Positions 24,511 to 35,804 of a stretch of DNA of 64,000 nt are shown one piece after another. Each line of letters opens with the position of its first letter. The first letter of the stretch is position 1. The position numbers and the translations under genes were made by a program. The DNA is from Tritrichomonas musculus. Lineage: Eukaryota > Parabasalia > Tritrichomonadida > Tritrichomonadidae. The stretch spans positions 1 through 64,000 of the forward strand of contig JAPFFF010000048.1 of the NCBI GenBank assembly GCA_039105265.1. Reading direction: 5' to 3'. Below the pieces are notes generated by a model. The model was not told the origin of the DNA and did not search any database. It saw only the letters and a list, made by a program, of their open reading frames with translations.

Positions 24511-26169
24511 TCATAATGAGAGATGATCAAACATTTTCACAGGAATCATTATTACAGCATTTTTGTTTTCGAACTTAAATATGTTCTTTGATTGCATGCT
24601 CGAATTCTCCTCAATTTCGATCACACGAAGGTTTGCGCAAAGGGAAAAAATGATGATGCTGTCGATCTGCGTGTACGCAAACGCATACGACCCGATCCTC
24701 TTCACAAACGGCGGAACTGCCGCAAGCTTCGCATCGCGTCGTGCAAACTCAAGGACGTCGAATTCGCCGCCGCCCGGGCATGTTTTGCCCAAAAGGAACT
24801 TGTTCTCGTGATAAGAAAGGTTTCTGCGGCTGTCCTCAGCGATCTGCACGTTCGCCAGCCTCGATGTCCCGATGCACCACCCGTCTGCAAGCGCAGCGCC
24901 TGATGGAATTGTGACGCTTTCGACTAATGAGCACCTGAAAGCGTTCTTCTCAATTTTCTGAAGCTCTGAATTTTTCTGAATGTCAACTTTTTGAAGCTGA
25001 AAGCAAAAAGAAAAAGTGTCAGAGCAGATTTCTTTGACATGTGAAGGAATTGTAAAGTATTCAATTTTTGAATTAGCGAACGCTCCTTTGCCAATCGCCT
25101 TTAGCTCTGAAATCTCTGGAAACTCAATTTTTCTGAGCTGCGTACAGTTGAAAAAAGCACCTTCACAAATTTCAGTGATATGAGATGGAATTTCAATGCT
25201 CTCAATTTTTGTGTATGCAAACGCATAAGGCGAAATCCTCCTGATGAAGGGCGGAATCGCCGCGCTTTTAATGTCGCGAAATGCGAAAATGAGGACATCG
25301 AAATTGTCACTTTTTGAATCAGATTTGCCAACGATAAACTTGTCTTCATAGCAGGAAATATTCCTTTGGCCCGCCTGCTTGCACTCGATGACTCTGATCG
25401 CGCCTAGCTTCAGTGCGGCAGCGCGCCACCCTTCCCTAAGTTCGGTGAAGCTTGGAATTGACATTTTCTCTATTTTTGTGTTGTAAAACGACCTGCGCCC
25501 GACAACCCGAAGCTGCGAATCATCTGGTATGTCAATTTTTCTGAGCTGTTTGCAATTGAAAAAGGCGCCTTCACAAATTTCGGTGATGTGAGGCGGAATT
25601 TCAATTTTCTCAATTTTTGTGTATGCGAACGCGTATGGGTCGATCCTCGCGATGGATGGCGGAATCACCGCACTCTTCATGTCGCGGCAAGCAAACACGA
25701 GAACATCAAATCTGTCACTTTTTGGATCAGACTTTCCGATTATGAACTTGCCGCGCATTTTGTAGCGCCGGCTGCTCTCGTGGACTCGCACTTTTGTCAA
25801 GCCGGGCAGCTCAAAGCACCACCCTCTGTCAAGCCCAGCCACGCTGGCTGGGAGAGTGAGGCTCTTGAGCAGCGGCGAAGCGAACGAGCCCCTCTCGATT
25901 GTTCGCACCTCTGAGTCAGCAGGGAATTGAATTGAGCGCACTTGTGATTTTTGAAATGAACTTTCTTTTATAGTTGTGACAGTAAATTCTTGATTTATGT
26001 ACTTGATTGTTTTTGGTATGATAATGTCGCCTTTTGCTGAATCATTGCCTATTACGTCTGCAGTGTTTTCTTCTTTGTTCAATGAAAAAATGAGGCTGCC
26101 AATATGAACTTCTTGAATTGTATTAGATGTTTTTATATCTCTGTTTTCAAAAGATTTATTTATTAACAT
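24511..26169 (-). CDS. BspA-like leucine-rich repeat protein, 552 aa
   Basis: The protein is built from about 23-residue LRR_5 (BspA/Treponema-type) repeats with the pattern IxxIGxxAFxxxxIxSIxIP. Examples are ISPYAFAYTKIESIEIPSHI and ICEGAFFNCKQLRKIDIPDD. A longer superunit (FIVGKSD.KSD.FDVL, RDIKSAAIPP) recurs about three times and is also the theme of the paralogue at 46218-48158. It has no N-terminal signal peptide and no C-terminal membrane segment, so it may be secreted unconventionally or be intracellular; many trichomonad BspA-like proteins are thought to be surface or adhesion proteins. The middle is GC-rich and both ends AT-rich. It is divergent from the TraX-like gene with a 102-base gap. 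Confidence 0.93.
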   Translation of the reverse strand: MLINKSFENRDIKTSNTIQEVHIGSLIFSLNKEENTADVIGNDSAKGDIIIPKTIKYINQEFTVTTIKESSFQKSQVRSIQFPADSEVRTIERGSFASPLLKSLTLPASVAGLDRGWCFELPGLTKVRVHESSRRYKMRGKFIIGKSDPKSDRFDVLVFACRDMKSAVIPPSIARIDPYAFAYTKIEKIEIPPHITEICEGAFFNCKQLRKIDIPDDSQLRVVGRRSFYNTKIEKMSIPSFTELREGWRAAALKLGAIRVIECKQAGQRNISCYEDKFIVGKSDSKSDNFDVLIFAFRDIKSAAIPPFIRRISPYAFAYTKIESIEIPSHITEICEGAFFNCTQLRKIEFPEISELKAIGKGAFANSKIEYFTIPSHVKEICSDTFSFCFQLQKVDIQKNSELQKIEKNAFRCSLVESVTIPSGAALADGWCIGTSRLANVQIAEDSRRNLSYHENKFLLGKTCPGGGEFDVLEFARRDAKLAAVPPFVKRIGSYAFAYTQIDSIIIFSLCANLRVIEIEENSSMQSKNIFKFENKNAVIMIPVKMFDHLSL

Positions 26170-26271
26170 TTTTTTTGAAATAATAAATAAAAAAAAAAAA
26201 AATGGTCAATTATTTCAAAATAAAATGGTGAAATAAAAATCAATTTCAAATCACATTTCAGAGAAATATTT
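26170..26271. promoter_or_regulatory. Divergent promoter region, BspA-like / TraX-like
   Basis: A 102-base gap between two ATGs pointing away from each other. It has an A-rich run in the middle and TCACATT at 26251-26257 on the plus strand, an initiator-like match 14 bases before the ATG at 26272. Confidence 0.5.
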
Positions 26272-27201
26272 ATGGGAAGTATAAATACAATTAGAAAAAT
26301 TGGCATTTTTTCAATTTTACTTTATCCAATTTGCCATGGAATTGTGAATCGTTTTTATGATACAGAACCTGGCGATACAGATTGGCTTGAAGATAATTTA
26401 ATTCTTAGAACTCTCATTTTCATATCAGATGTATTTTACAGCCTTGTATTTCCGATATTCAGCTTCTATTTTCTTTCATTAATACAGCACACGCAGAATC
26501 GATTGAAGCACGCCTTCTTTCTTCTCCTTACCGCCGCAATCTCCGAGCTTCCATACAACTTCGTCGTGCAGCAGGCCTACATCGGCAAAAGGCTCAACAA
26601 TCCGCTTTTCGACTTATTCGTAGCCTACGTTGTCATTCTTATGTATTCCACTTTTTCATACAAGTTCAGAAATTTTTCAAATATTTCAAATGACAAACTT
26701 TTTCTGATGAGTCTAATAACCGCCATCATTTTCACCATCACAATTTCGCTCAGCTACGAGAGCTCCGCTGAAAAATATGCTATTTTCATTGCAACTTTTT
26801 TGAGTGTATATTTGGCCTCAAAAAAGTACAACCGCGGCAAGGAGCTCTCGTGCGACCTGATCGTCCTCTCGCTTTCTGTCTTCGCGGCGAAGTCTCTGCG
26901 GACGAGGTACGGCTGCCACGCAGTTGTCGCCGTCTCTTTGATGTTCCTCTTCAGGCAGAGCAGGTGGCTCGCGGCTGTGCTTTTGTGCGGGGTGCTTGCA
27001 CTGAGGGACCCATTTGAAATTGCTTCGTTTTTGAGTGTTCTTTTGGTTGTCAAAAACAGCTGGTGGAGGGGAAGCAGGCACCCCTTCTCGTTCTACGCTT
27101 TGTATCCCTCGTTCCTCGCGCTGCTGGCGCTCGTCTTCTCTCTGGCTGGAATCGGCGACTCTTTCTCGCTCGACGATCTCGCTGATTCATTTAATGATTG
27201 A
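26272..27201 (+). CDS. TraX-like multi-pass membrane protein
   Basis: This 309-residue protein has about eight hydrophobic segments. The sequence follows the TraX family: an N-terminal helix with a conserved His region (YPICHGIVNRF), then FPIFSFYFLSLIQHTQNRLK, AISELPYNF and LNNPLFDLF, then alternating membrane helices and a final PFSFYALYPSFLALLAL. Bacterial TraX is a membrane acetyltransferase that modifies the F-pilus subunit, and relatives occur widely in bacteria. Here the family match is by motif and spacing, so the substrate is unknown. The usual start motif (MDH) is not kept exactly. A transfer from a bacterium is plausible. The first 200 bases are AT-rich and the second half GC-rich like neighbouring genes, so any transfer is old. 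Confidence 0.68.
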   Translation: MGSINTIRKIGIFSILLYPICHGIVNRFYDTEPGDTDWLEDNLILRTLIFISDVFYSLVFPIFSFYFLSLIQHTQNRLKHAFFLLLTAAISELPYNFVVQQAYIGKRLNNPLFDLFVAYVVILMYSTFSYKFRNFSNISNDKLFLMSLITAIIFTITISLSYESSAEKYAIFIATFLSVYLASKKYNRGKELSCDLIVLSLSVFAAKSLRTRYGCHAVVAVSLMFLFRQSRWLAAVLLCGVLALRDPFEIASFLSVLLVVKNSWWRGSRHPFSFYALYPSFLALLALVFSLAGIGDSFSLDDLADSFND

Positions 27202-27312
27202 ATAAAATCCCTTTTTTATTATATATAATACAGATTTCTATCATTAATATCGAATGTAGAGTCATCTTCTTTGATTGATTCTAAAAAATCATTGGAAAAT
27301 GTTAGATTCATT

Positions 27313-27319
27313 TCACTGC
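27313..27319 (+). promoter_or_regulatory. Initiator-like TCACTGC
   Basis: TCA-C-T lies 14-20 bases before the ATG at 27333. An out-of-frame ATG begins at 27320. Confidence 0.3.
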
Positions 27320-27332
27320 ATGTACAGCTTTG

Positions 27333-27509
27333 ATGGCGTGTCACAAAAAGCGCCAACAAAGACACCTGATTCATAATGAAAATGGACTTCCAATAGTCAA
27401 AGTTACACTTGAAAATGATGAAATTGGACCACCCAAACCGCTTTCAGGCAATGGCAGAAAAGGTCAAAAAGGAGCCATTGCTGAAATTCGTAAGATGATA
27501 AAGACATAG
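27333..27509 (+). CDS. Small basic protein, 58 aa, unknown
   Basis: ATG GCG TGT opens a 59-codon frame ending in TAG. The product begins MACHKKRQQRHLIHNENGLP. It has a middle KVTLENDEIGPPKPLSGNGR and a basic end (RKMIKT). The residue mix is like real coding sequence, and an initiator-like TCACT precedes it. An upstream out-of-frame ATG at 27320 weakens the start. It could also be the end of a lost larger gene. Function unknown. Confidence 0.42.
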   Translation: MACHKKRQQRHLIHNENGLPIVKVTLENDEIGPPKPLSGNGRKGQKGAIAEIRKMIKT

Positions 27510-27597
27510 AAATCAAGTGTGCCCTGTTGTTTTGTAAACAATTTGATTTTTAAAATTCTGAAAAGAATTTGTTATTTTGTTTTATTGTGTATTTAGT

Positions 27598-28902
27598 TTA
27601 ATTGAAATGAATTAAACAATTTTTATAAAATGATGAATTTTCTAAGTCATTTATTGCATTGAGAAAGCATTCTGCAGCTCCTCTTGCGTTGTCGTGTGCT
27701 TTCGTTGTTTTGCCACTGCCAACGCAAGTGGAGCAGTTATAACAATAAGATGCTTCTGAAGTTGGATGATCACCCATTCCTCTGTTTGGTCTACAGCAGC
27801 CAGCAGGCAAATCAGGTGGTGCCTGTCTTTTATAGCACTGGTTAAATGATGGCTTCCACTTGGGAGACTCTTCTTTAACGGGAATCATTTTTGCCTTCAA
27901 TGAGTTCAGCAGAATTTTTAAACTTGCAATTTCTCTATCTTTGAGAGCACTTGCGCGCTGAGATAACTTTTTATCTGTTGAGTTTTTCGTAATTCTGAAT
28001 TCAAATCTGCCCTTTTTTGTTCAATATATTTCACTTCGGCATTAAGATCAGCGTTTTTCTTTTCTGTGATATTATAAATTTTTATTTAGATCTTCATTTT
28101 GTTTTTGAACAAATTTTGAAGTATGATTGATATCTTAATTCTTCTGTTGGATGCATTTTATATGATTATTTAGAACTTCATTTTCTTGCTGAGATTTTCA
28201 TTTTGTTGTTGAATGTTTTTTAAATTATTATTAAGTTCTTCATTCTCTTTAATGAAAACATCTGCATTTTTTGGGTAAAATCCGAAATGTTTTTCTATTT
28301 TGCAAATTGAATCTCTTTTATTTTAATTTTTTTTAAATTTTTTCATGTTAATACTTCCAATAAGAATGAATATTTGTGTATTTTGTTTTTCAGCTTCTTT
28401 TATAATGAACTCATATGCTTTATCATGATTTTCCAAATTTCTTTCATCATTTTGAAAAATATCGTAAAGAGAGTTTATATGAATAAGGCAAAATTCATTC
28501 ATATGAAAATTCAAGCAGTTATCTAGTTGTTGAGAAATCTTCTTTTCTATTTCAAAATAATTTATTGTTGCATCTTTTTTTTGGATTGATCAGCATTAAT
28601 ATATCAGAAAGAATTTCTGATTTTGGAGAATCAAAATAGTTTTCTAAGAATCCAAATTCATTACTTAAATGGAGATATTCAAAAATGTTATCAGAATTGA
28701 TATAAGGAAATGTATCATATCTCCAATAATTCAAAAAAGTTTGAAATGTTTCTGTTCTGACTTTTGATTTAACGCAATACTTATGATTGTTAAATAAGCT
28801 ATAATAAATATCATCTTTTTTGTCTGGAATTCTAGATAAGAGTCTTTTATCAATTGGAAATTGAATTTCTGATTCATTAAACAAAATATTAATTGAATTC
28901 AT
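27598..28902 (-). pseudogene. Broken BTB-like / coiled-coil gene with Cys-rich tail
   Basis: The 5' part (28902 to 28552) reads MNSINILFNESEIQFPIDKR and then TFLNYWRYDTFPYINSDNIF and YLHLSNEFGF, which resembles the BTB-like N-domain of large trichomonad families. A poly-A run (about 28572-28579) shifts the frame; the next frame continues ATINYFEIEKKISQQLDN and EKQNTQIFILIGSIN and meets a stop at 28323. Lys/Glu/Asn coiled-coil text with further stops follows (28320-27910). The last piece (27900-27598) has a Cys-rich signature, PAGCCRPNRGMGDHP and CYNCSTCVGSGK. Taken together this is one gene with at least three breaks. The first is a homopolymer difference and could be a sequencing error, but the later stops make real decay likely. 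Confidence 0.6.
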
Positions 28903-29383
28903 TATAATGAAACATAATAATAATATTTGATAAAATGAGCAGTTATTTTATATATAATAAAATGGGCAGCTATTTTATTTATGATTCAATAATAAAATAT
29001 GACATTTGAAGTAGATTGTTTTTAAATTGATCTTTCAATAAAAGAAGAGCGAACTTAAATAACGTATTTTTGAAAAAAATTAATTTGTTCAATATCTTTG
29101 AATATAATTAAAAATTATTTGATATTATTTTCTTTTTAATATTTTCAAATTATCTAATATTAAAATTATTGGCATTATATAAACTAGATAAATTATGTAT
29201 AATAATACTGATCATGAAATCTTTTCTTTACTGTTATCGTATTCGTAACAAGTCGCAGTTGAAGACGAACTTTAAAGATGACCATGAATAAGAAGACCTG
29301 GATAGGCATCTGTTTTTTTCAGCATTTCATTTAAAATCCTCTTGAATTGAATCTACATTTGAAAAGAAAGAAAAATCATTGAT
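28903..29383. other. AT-rich spacer
   Basis: No gene is seen. A GC-richer patch at about 29250-29310 has no long frame. Confidence 0.5.
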
Positions 29384-29583
29384 GTAAATTGTTCAATATT
29401 TCATTAAAGAAGAGAACGATGAACACAATATCTTCCTCTTCCTTCCTGGAGTGTCACTTACTGGTTGCTCCCTCTTGATTATTAATGAAGACAGCCTCCA
29501 AAAGATTTCTTTCATTGATTGGGACGAGCTTCTTTCATATGAGTTCATTTTCGAAAGATTTGATGTTGATTTGTCTTCAATTT

Positions 29584-29584
<1 letters not shown>
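29384..29584 (+). pseudogene. Orphan coding fragment, unknown
   Basis: A frame open from just after a TAA to a TAA at 29584 reads IKEENDEHNIFLFLPGVSLT and later SLQKISFIDWDELLSYEFIF. It has no ATG. The residue mix is protein-like, so it is probably the 3' end of a decayed gene. A poly-A tract follows directly. Confidence 0.3.
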
Positions 29585-29614
<30 letters not shown>

Positions 29615-29688
29615 TTATCTCCACATTAGATGAAAGAATTATTATGTCTACAACAATAAAACTCAATCCAGAATCTATTATCAAATGA

Positions 29689-31323
29689 ATTCAATTTAAA
29701 GTACAGTATTGGATGGAATTGGACTTTACTGTTTCCTAAATAACCTTTTAATGATTGTTCAGTAATTGATGAATATATTTTGCAAGAACATATATCCCAA
29801 ACATTCGTAAAAAGAATTTCAACATGATCTTATAAAAAAAAAAAAAAGTGTTGCTCTATTGAAACTTTGGATTATACCTATTCATCAGATTTTATTCTTA
29901 ACTCCCAAGTCTCTTTAATTAAATATTGTCTTTTAAGTACTTTTGAGCTATTTCACTTAAATCAACACTAAACTTGAATCAAAAACGATAAGATACTTCT
30001 GGTCCTAATTGAATAAAATTTCACCATGGGTGTCTTATCGTTTTTGATTTAAGTATATTTTTATTTTTAATTTCAAGTTATAATGCTTCATTCATTTTCT
30101 TTTTGTTTTCACCTTTTAGTCATAAAACTTTCTAAAAAAATAATTTTTTAAGAATGCTTTACGAAAAAACATGAACAATAGCCCTATTTCACTAGAATAA
30201 ACGGTTTTCAGCGGTTATGGGAAACTTTTCGCTGTTTTTCGAATGGATTATAAAGTTGTGTGAAATGCTGAAAAACCTCTCAGCATAGGAAGTGAATTAC
30301 AACTCCATGTCAGAGATTCAGGATATTTATTTGCAAAATTCTTTGAGAGCAAGCTCAATGAGCAAGTAGTAGTATATTACGGTATGCTTCTGCTATCACA
30401 TAGCTTACCACTACTTTAAATGCCAAGAAGTTGGATCAAGAAGATAGTAATCTGTTGAAGAGGTTTTTCAACAGAAACATTTAACAATGAAGGAGATAAT
30501 ATCGATATTTTTACAACTATTTGCTCAAAATCAAAAATTACAAAAGAGGTGCGTAAAAAAGTACCAAATATGGTCTAATAAGATATCAAATTGCGAAACA
30601 GAACTTTAGAAAGACACAAAACGATATCTTTTTTACTGCTCTATAGAATACTTAAGACTCCAAATTTCAGAAAAAAAAGTTCTTTTTTAATAAAATTTAA
30701 AGCTTTTTTGCTTGATTTTCGATTGATATACTATCTTTAATCATTTATATAACTGTTTGGGAATGCTAGTTTGAATACCAATAAATTTTTTTAATGTAAA
30801 TAATGCACTATTCAATAATTTTACATTAATAAGCATTTGCAAAATGATTTTATCAACATTTTCTCCAATTATTCAAAGGTTCTTTTCATATTCTAACTCC
30901 ACGAAGTTGTCTAATGATAATATGTGCATTTATCTAAGTTTTTTCTTTTATTTTTTGGTATTTAATTATTTTCTAACATATGTTATATTCTTTTCATGAA
31001 ATTGCAATTTCATTTAATTTTAAATCATATATTTATATTTTGTGCTTTTTTAATAATAAACTTTTTGAATGTCTGAAGTATTATACGTTAATTTTGATCA
31101 ACTTTTTGAAGGAGTAAAGTATTATTACGTTGGAAACTTAGATGTATACGATTATTTGATATAAAAACATATTTTATCATTATCTATTATTTATATTATT
31201 ATTTATATTATTATTTATTTATTTATTAATATTTGAAAATTGTACATAACGTTTTAAGATATTATTATTTCATTTTTTGTAAAAAATTGTATCTTCGGCC
31301 AAATAAACATATAAAAATTTTTA
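29689..31323. other. AT-rich spacer with one hairpin
   Basis: No gene is seen. The main structure is the inverted repeat at 29973-30053. A mixed-composition stretch at 30170-30480 has no open frame of note. Confidence 0.5.
29973..30053. repeat. 24-bp inverted repeat (hairpin)
   Basis: Arms 29973-29996 and 30030-30053 match at 22 of 24 positions around AATCAAAAACGATAAGA and TCTTATCGTTTTTGATT. The loop is 33 bases. It may be a tiny MITE-like relic or a transcript hairpin; no flanking genes tell which. Confidence 0.75.
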
Positions 31324-31761
31324 AATGCAAAAAGGAAGAAGATTAAATCAAGAGTCATTAGAGAAAGCTCAAAAAACCCAAATCACAAAATGATACAAAA
31401 GCAACAAAATCTGCTTTAAAAAGAGAAAATGCTTTATTAAGAACAACTTTGAATGATTATCAAATTAAATATCAAAAAATCAAAAAAGAACTCGAAGATT
31501 TTAAAAAAGCGAGTTCATCATTACATCTTTTATCAAAATGTTTGCATGTAAAAAGTTGGTCCTTTAAATTAAAAATTGAAGAGTATCGTCAACGAGTCGA
31601 TAGGTGCTGATCTTAACATGCAGGATGAGGATATAATTAATTTTATCCAATTTTCTTATGTTGACGAAAAGAAAATATACAATTCAACAGCCAATTTAAG
31701 ATATAATTCAACTTCTGGCTTAAAAAGTTTACCAAGAATGGTTTCTGGAAATAGTATTTAA
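31324..31761 (+). pseudogene. Coiled-coil protein remnant
   Basis: ATG opens MQKGRRLNQESLEKAQKTQI and soon stops. In another frame LKRENALLRTTLNDYQIKYQ and KIKKELEDFKKASSSLHLLS form a clear coiled coil that stops near 31609. In a third frame DLNMQDEDIINFIQFSYVDE runs to a TAA at 31761. Three protein-like frames in one direction suggest one gene with at least two breaks. No domain beyond the coiled coil is seen. Confidence 0.45.
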
Positions 31762-34104
31762 AATATAAATACTAGAATAAATAAAGAATAATATTTGATA
31801 TATATTATATTGCATAACTTTTAAAATTTTAAAGATTTTAATATATAAATGTCAATGGTCAATTTAAAAACTGTTTTAGTCAAATAAAAACGGTTTTTGT
31901 GTATGTCACTTCGCCCCTATAAAAATTGTATGCTATAATTTCAAATAAATTTTATTTTTGTTAAAATAAAAATATAAAAAATCGTTATGTATGAAAATCT
32001 AATATTAATTTATTTATATATTTAGATCTATATCGTAAACTTTTTTAAAAATAAATCTTTTTATAATTTTACTAAATTTCATAGAAATTTGAAATTTTGT
32101 AAAATTTTGCACCAATTTGTTTATTATCTCACTTTATAGCAGACCATTTTTTGTAATTTTAACTTATAATATAGAGCAATGCATTTTATACCTTAAAAAA
32201 GTATATTGTCCAATAACAATTACTGTATATTTAGAAAATTAGTAATTTTGGTCATTTTTGATATCTCCTTACCAGTATATTTGATCTGGCCTAAATCATG
32301 TCTACCATTATTAATTCATATACTAATCTTTTTAAAATGAATTTTATCCGAATATATGAAATATTCACGATTTTTTCTCTCAAAAAAAATTCAATACTTC
32401 AGAGTATCCATTCCTTTGAATTATCAAAATATTACAATTCTGTTAAAAATCATCTTGCAACCATTTTTATTATTTCATTTAGTTCTGAATTTTTTTGTAA
32501 TAATTTTCAAAGAATCTAAAATTATAAATTATTAGAAATAGAACATTTTTTTTTTGTGGGTAAATTTCATAGATAAATGAATAAATATTAACATTTATTA
32601 TTTATCAGAAAAAGTTCTTTTAGTTTTTTTTTATTTTACTTTTCAATGAATAGAGTATACTTTTGAATGCATTTCACTTCAATTGATCTGCTTTTTTTAT
32701 ATGAGTTTAAACTCATTTTCTTTTTTTTATGCGCTTTTTTTTTAAATTACTACATCTTTTAAATATTGATGCTATTGATAATAATGATTATTTTTTATTG
32801 TGATATTTGTTTTAAAAAATTCAATACTTTTTAACTTTCGTTTTTTCTCAATTTTTTTTTCGAAAAAAATTTAGATTTTTTTATAACTAAAGCAGTATTT
32901 ATTTTTTAAACATTTAAAAAGAATTTTATAAATCAGAACATTTAAAAATTTCAAATATAATCATGAAATACTTTGTCATATATTTATTTCATAAAAGAAC
33001 TTTGAATATTTAGCTATTTTACTTATCATAAATGAATATATTCCAAATAATTTTTATTTATATATATATAAATATTGGAGATGTAAACATTATTATTCAA
33101 ATTTTTAATATTTTATAAATAATCAATTAAAATTGCTTTTAACAAACTATCAAATATAAATCATATATGCAAATTTATAGAAATCAAATAGAAATATCTG
33201 TATGATATATAATGATTCAATTTTGAAATATAAATACATTAAATTACAATTAGATTGTGAAATCAATATGTATATATATTTTTATTTTGTTCTCTTTTTT
33301 TTCTGTTTAATATTTTTAAATAAAACAAATATAATAAGAATTTTATGAAAATGGTTACAAAGAATATAAAAGTATTTTGGATTTCTTAATTAAATGTTTT
33401 TTTCATAGCAATTTATAGGCTTTTCTTTTTTCTTATATTTTTTTCCATAAAAATATTTCAAAGAAAAAATATCGATAATGTGGTTGTGCCTCAAAATATT
33501 TCAAAATATTTGAAAACATTTTATAAAATTTGAATTAATTTTTTTTTTTTTTTAACAAATTATTCTATTCTATTGATTTTTGATTTCAAGCATAGAGATT
33601 TAGTTTTATGATGATTTCTGTTTTGCAGAATCAAAATTTTCACTGTCTTGAAATTTAGTTCTGATCAATTATACAAATTTTGAACCATGTTTGAGAGTTT
33701 TACAGTGCTAATATAAATTTAATTAGATTATATTTATAATTTTAACTTTTACTTGTAATACCAAATGAAATAAAGAAATATATGTATATATTATAATGAA
33801 GATAGACGAAAAAACTTTAAATCATAAAAAAAATAATCAGATATTGATTTTTATTATAAAAATAAATATTTTAAACCTAAATATACCTCAATAAAGCAAA
33901 AAGAGATCACTTCCTATTTTTTTTTTTTTTTTTATTTTCATATAAAATGATTCTAAAAATAAATTAATTAAGAAATTGAAATAAATATGATCAATTTCTA
34001 ATAAACTAGAACTAAATATAAAAAATATTCAAATAAATAACAATTGATAAATTGTTATATCTCAAAAAAATACCCACTGAATTTTACGATAATCGAACAA
34101 ATTA
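31762..34104. other. AT-rich spacer
   Basis: Low-complexity AT-rich DNA. A 73-codon frame at 32298-32519 was considered and not supported. Confidence 0.5.
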
Positions 34105-35064
34105 CTAACAAATAAAACTCAACATTCCTTGATTATGATCAAAATTGAATATATTATCTGGTGGCGAGATCGGAGGAAAGAATATTTTCTTTTCATTTTT
34201 ATAATTTTTGATGAAAAAATCAATTTGTTGATTTTGATCGATGCTATTCGATGAATTCAATTTACCAATGTTTTCATTCATTCTTATAATAGAATTATTT
34301 TCACAATTCTTTTCTTTGCAAAAATTCTTATTTGTGATATTATCCATAATGATACCATCACTTTGACATTTGTTTCCAGAATTAGTTTTAGATGATTTTA
34401 ATTCACATTTTTGATTATTTACTAACATATTTTGACTTGAAAAATATTGTTTTTGCTTACAAAAATAAGTGTACCAACGATTTTTGATATTATTTGTACT
34501 TCTTCCTTTGAAAAATTTGGCTATTATATTCCAATGAAGACCAATTTCATATACTTTTTGTTGCAGCATTATGTCTTCCTCTTTAGTCCATGGTCCATTT
34601 GTTAGAGATGGATCGAGATAATTAGTGAAGCGGTCTCTACATTGCCTACCAGTTCGTCCAGGCATTGATAATGCAATTGTATCCCATTTCTTTGGACCAT
34701 ATATTTCAATTAACTTACTCAACTGAACATCTTCCTCTGGACTAAATTTACGTCTAATATTAAATGAAACATTTGAAGATGATGCTGAAGCAATTTGAAT
34801 GTTATTCAAAGTTTTTGAGGAATTATAATTTAAAGATGAATCATTACAGTTGGATTGGCTTTTTGGCTCAATATAAAAATTATGCATAGTATATGCATTA
34901 GAGCAATTGCAAGCCACTGTATTAACGGACTTGGACATTGTTGGAACAAGATCAAGACTAACATTAGAAATGATCCTATTACTTCCTTTTGATACAGAAT
35001 CCGCGAATGATGAATTGTGATTTAGCAAAACCAAGAAATTTGGCCCATAGTTGATCATTGCCAT
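34105..35064 (-). CDS. R2R3 Myb-like transcription factor
   Basis: Two Myb repeats are clear in the middle of the protein. The first is KFSPEEDVQLSKLIEIYGPK with KWDTIALSMPGRTGRQCRDR. The second is NGPWTKEEDIMLQQKVYEIG with HWNIIAKFFKGRSTNNIKNR, keeping the tryptophans and recognition helices of c-Myb R2R3. Ser/Asn-rich tails lie on both sides. The start is uncertain. The frame is open back to 35196, but that first codon is TTG; ATGs lie at 35157 and 35064. The extra N-terminal residues are hydrophobic and look like translated AT-rich spacer, so 35064 (MAMINYGPNF) is preferred, giving 319 residues. Confidence 0.9.
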   Translation of the reverse strand: MAMINYGPNFLVLLNHNSSFADSVSKGSNRIISNVSLDLVPTMSKSVNTVACNCSNAYTMHNFYIEPKSQSNCNDSSLNYNSSKTLNNIQIASASSSNVSFNIRRKFSPEEDVQLSKLIEIYGPKKWDTIALSMPGRTGRQCRDRFTNYLDPSLTNGPWTKEEDIMLQQKVYEIGLHWNIIAKFFKGRSTNNIKNRWYTYFCKQKQYFSSQNMLVNNQKCELKSSKTNSGNKCQSDGIIMDNITNKNFCKEKNCENNSIIRMNENIGKLNSSNSIDQNQQIDFFIKNYKNEKKIFFPPISPPDNIFNFDHNQGMLSFIC

Positions 35065-35769
35065 TTTGTTTTTAATCAAATGTGTCTTCTTATTTTTGAA
35101 TAAACTAAGAAAATTGATAATAAAATAAAACAAACATTTAAAAATTGTGAGGCCCATTGAAAATTTTATTATTGAAATCTGGACTAACTTATTCAAAATA
35201 GATAAAACGAATAAAAAATATTATTTTTTATTTCTATAAAAATATTTTTATTTATAATTCTACTCGCCTAATAGAGAATGATTACAAAAGATTCTTTCAA
35301 AATTCTCTCCTTATAAAAATTTGAATAGAACGAGTTATTTTTAATGAAAATGTAAAATTTTATATTAATTTTTTTTCACCTTAATTTCACCATTAATAAC
35401 CAAAAATCAATAGGATTTTTTTCTTTCCGATACATTTTAAATCAATAAACATTATTTTATCTGTCTTTTTTTTTGTAAATTTGTGTTTTATTACACATCA
35501 ATTTAAAATTTCATTTATAATGTGAATTTTAAAATGTGGTTGAGATAATCATCGTAAAAAACTTTAAAAAGAGATAAATACTGTTTAGATAACATTATTT
35601 ATTACATCTTTAAAATTTAATTATTACAATATGAATATAATTAAAAAATATTAAAATAAATTATAAATATTTTATTGAGATATCATAATAACAATATTTT
35701 GTGAGTTAAAAGATTTTTGAAAACAAAAATATTCTAATTTTAATTTTTCTGATTGTTAAATGTTGATTT

Positions 35770-35804
<35 letters not shown>

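Noticed and set aside
32298-32519. 73-codon plus-strand frame
   Set aside because: It has an ATG, but composition is like the surrounding AT-rich spacer and no domain is visible.
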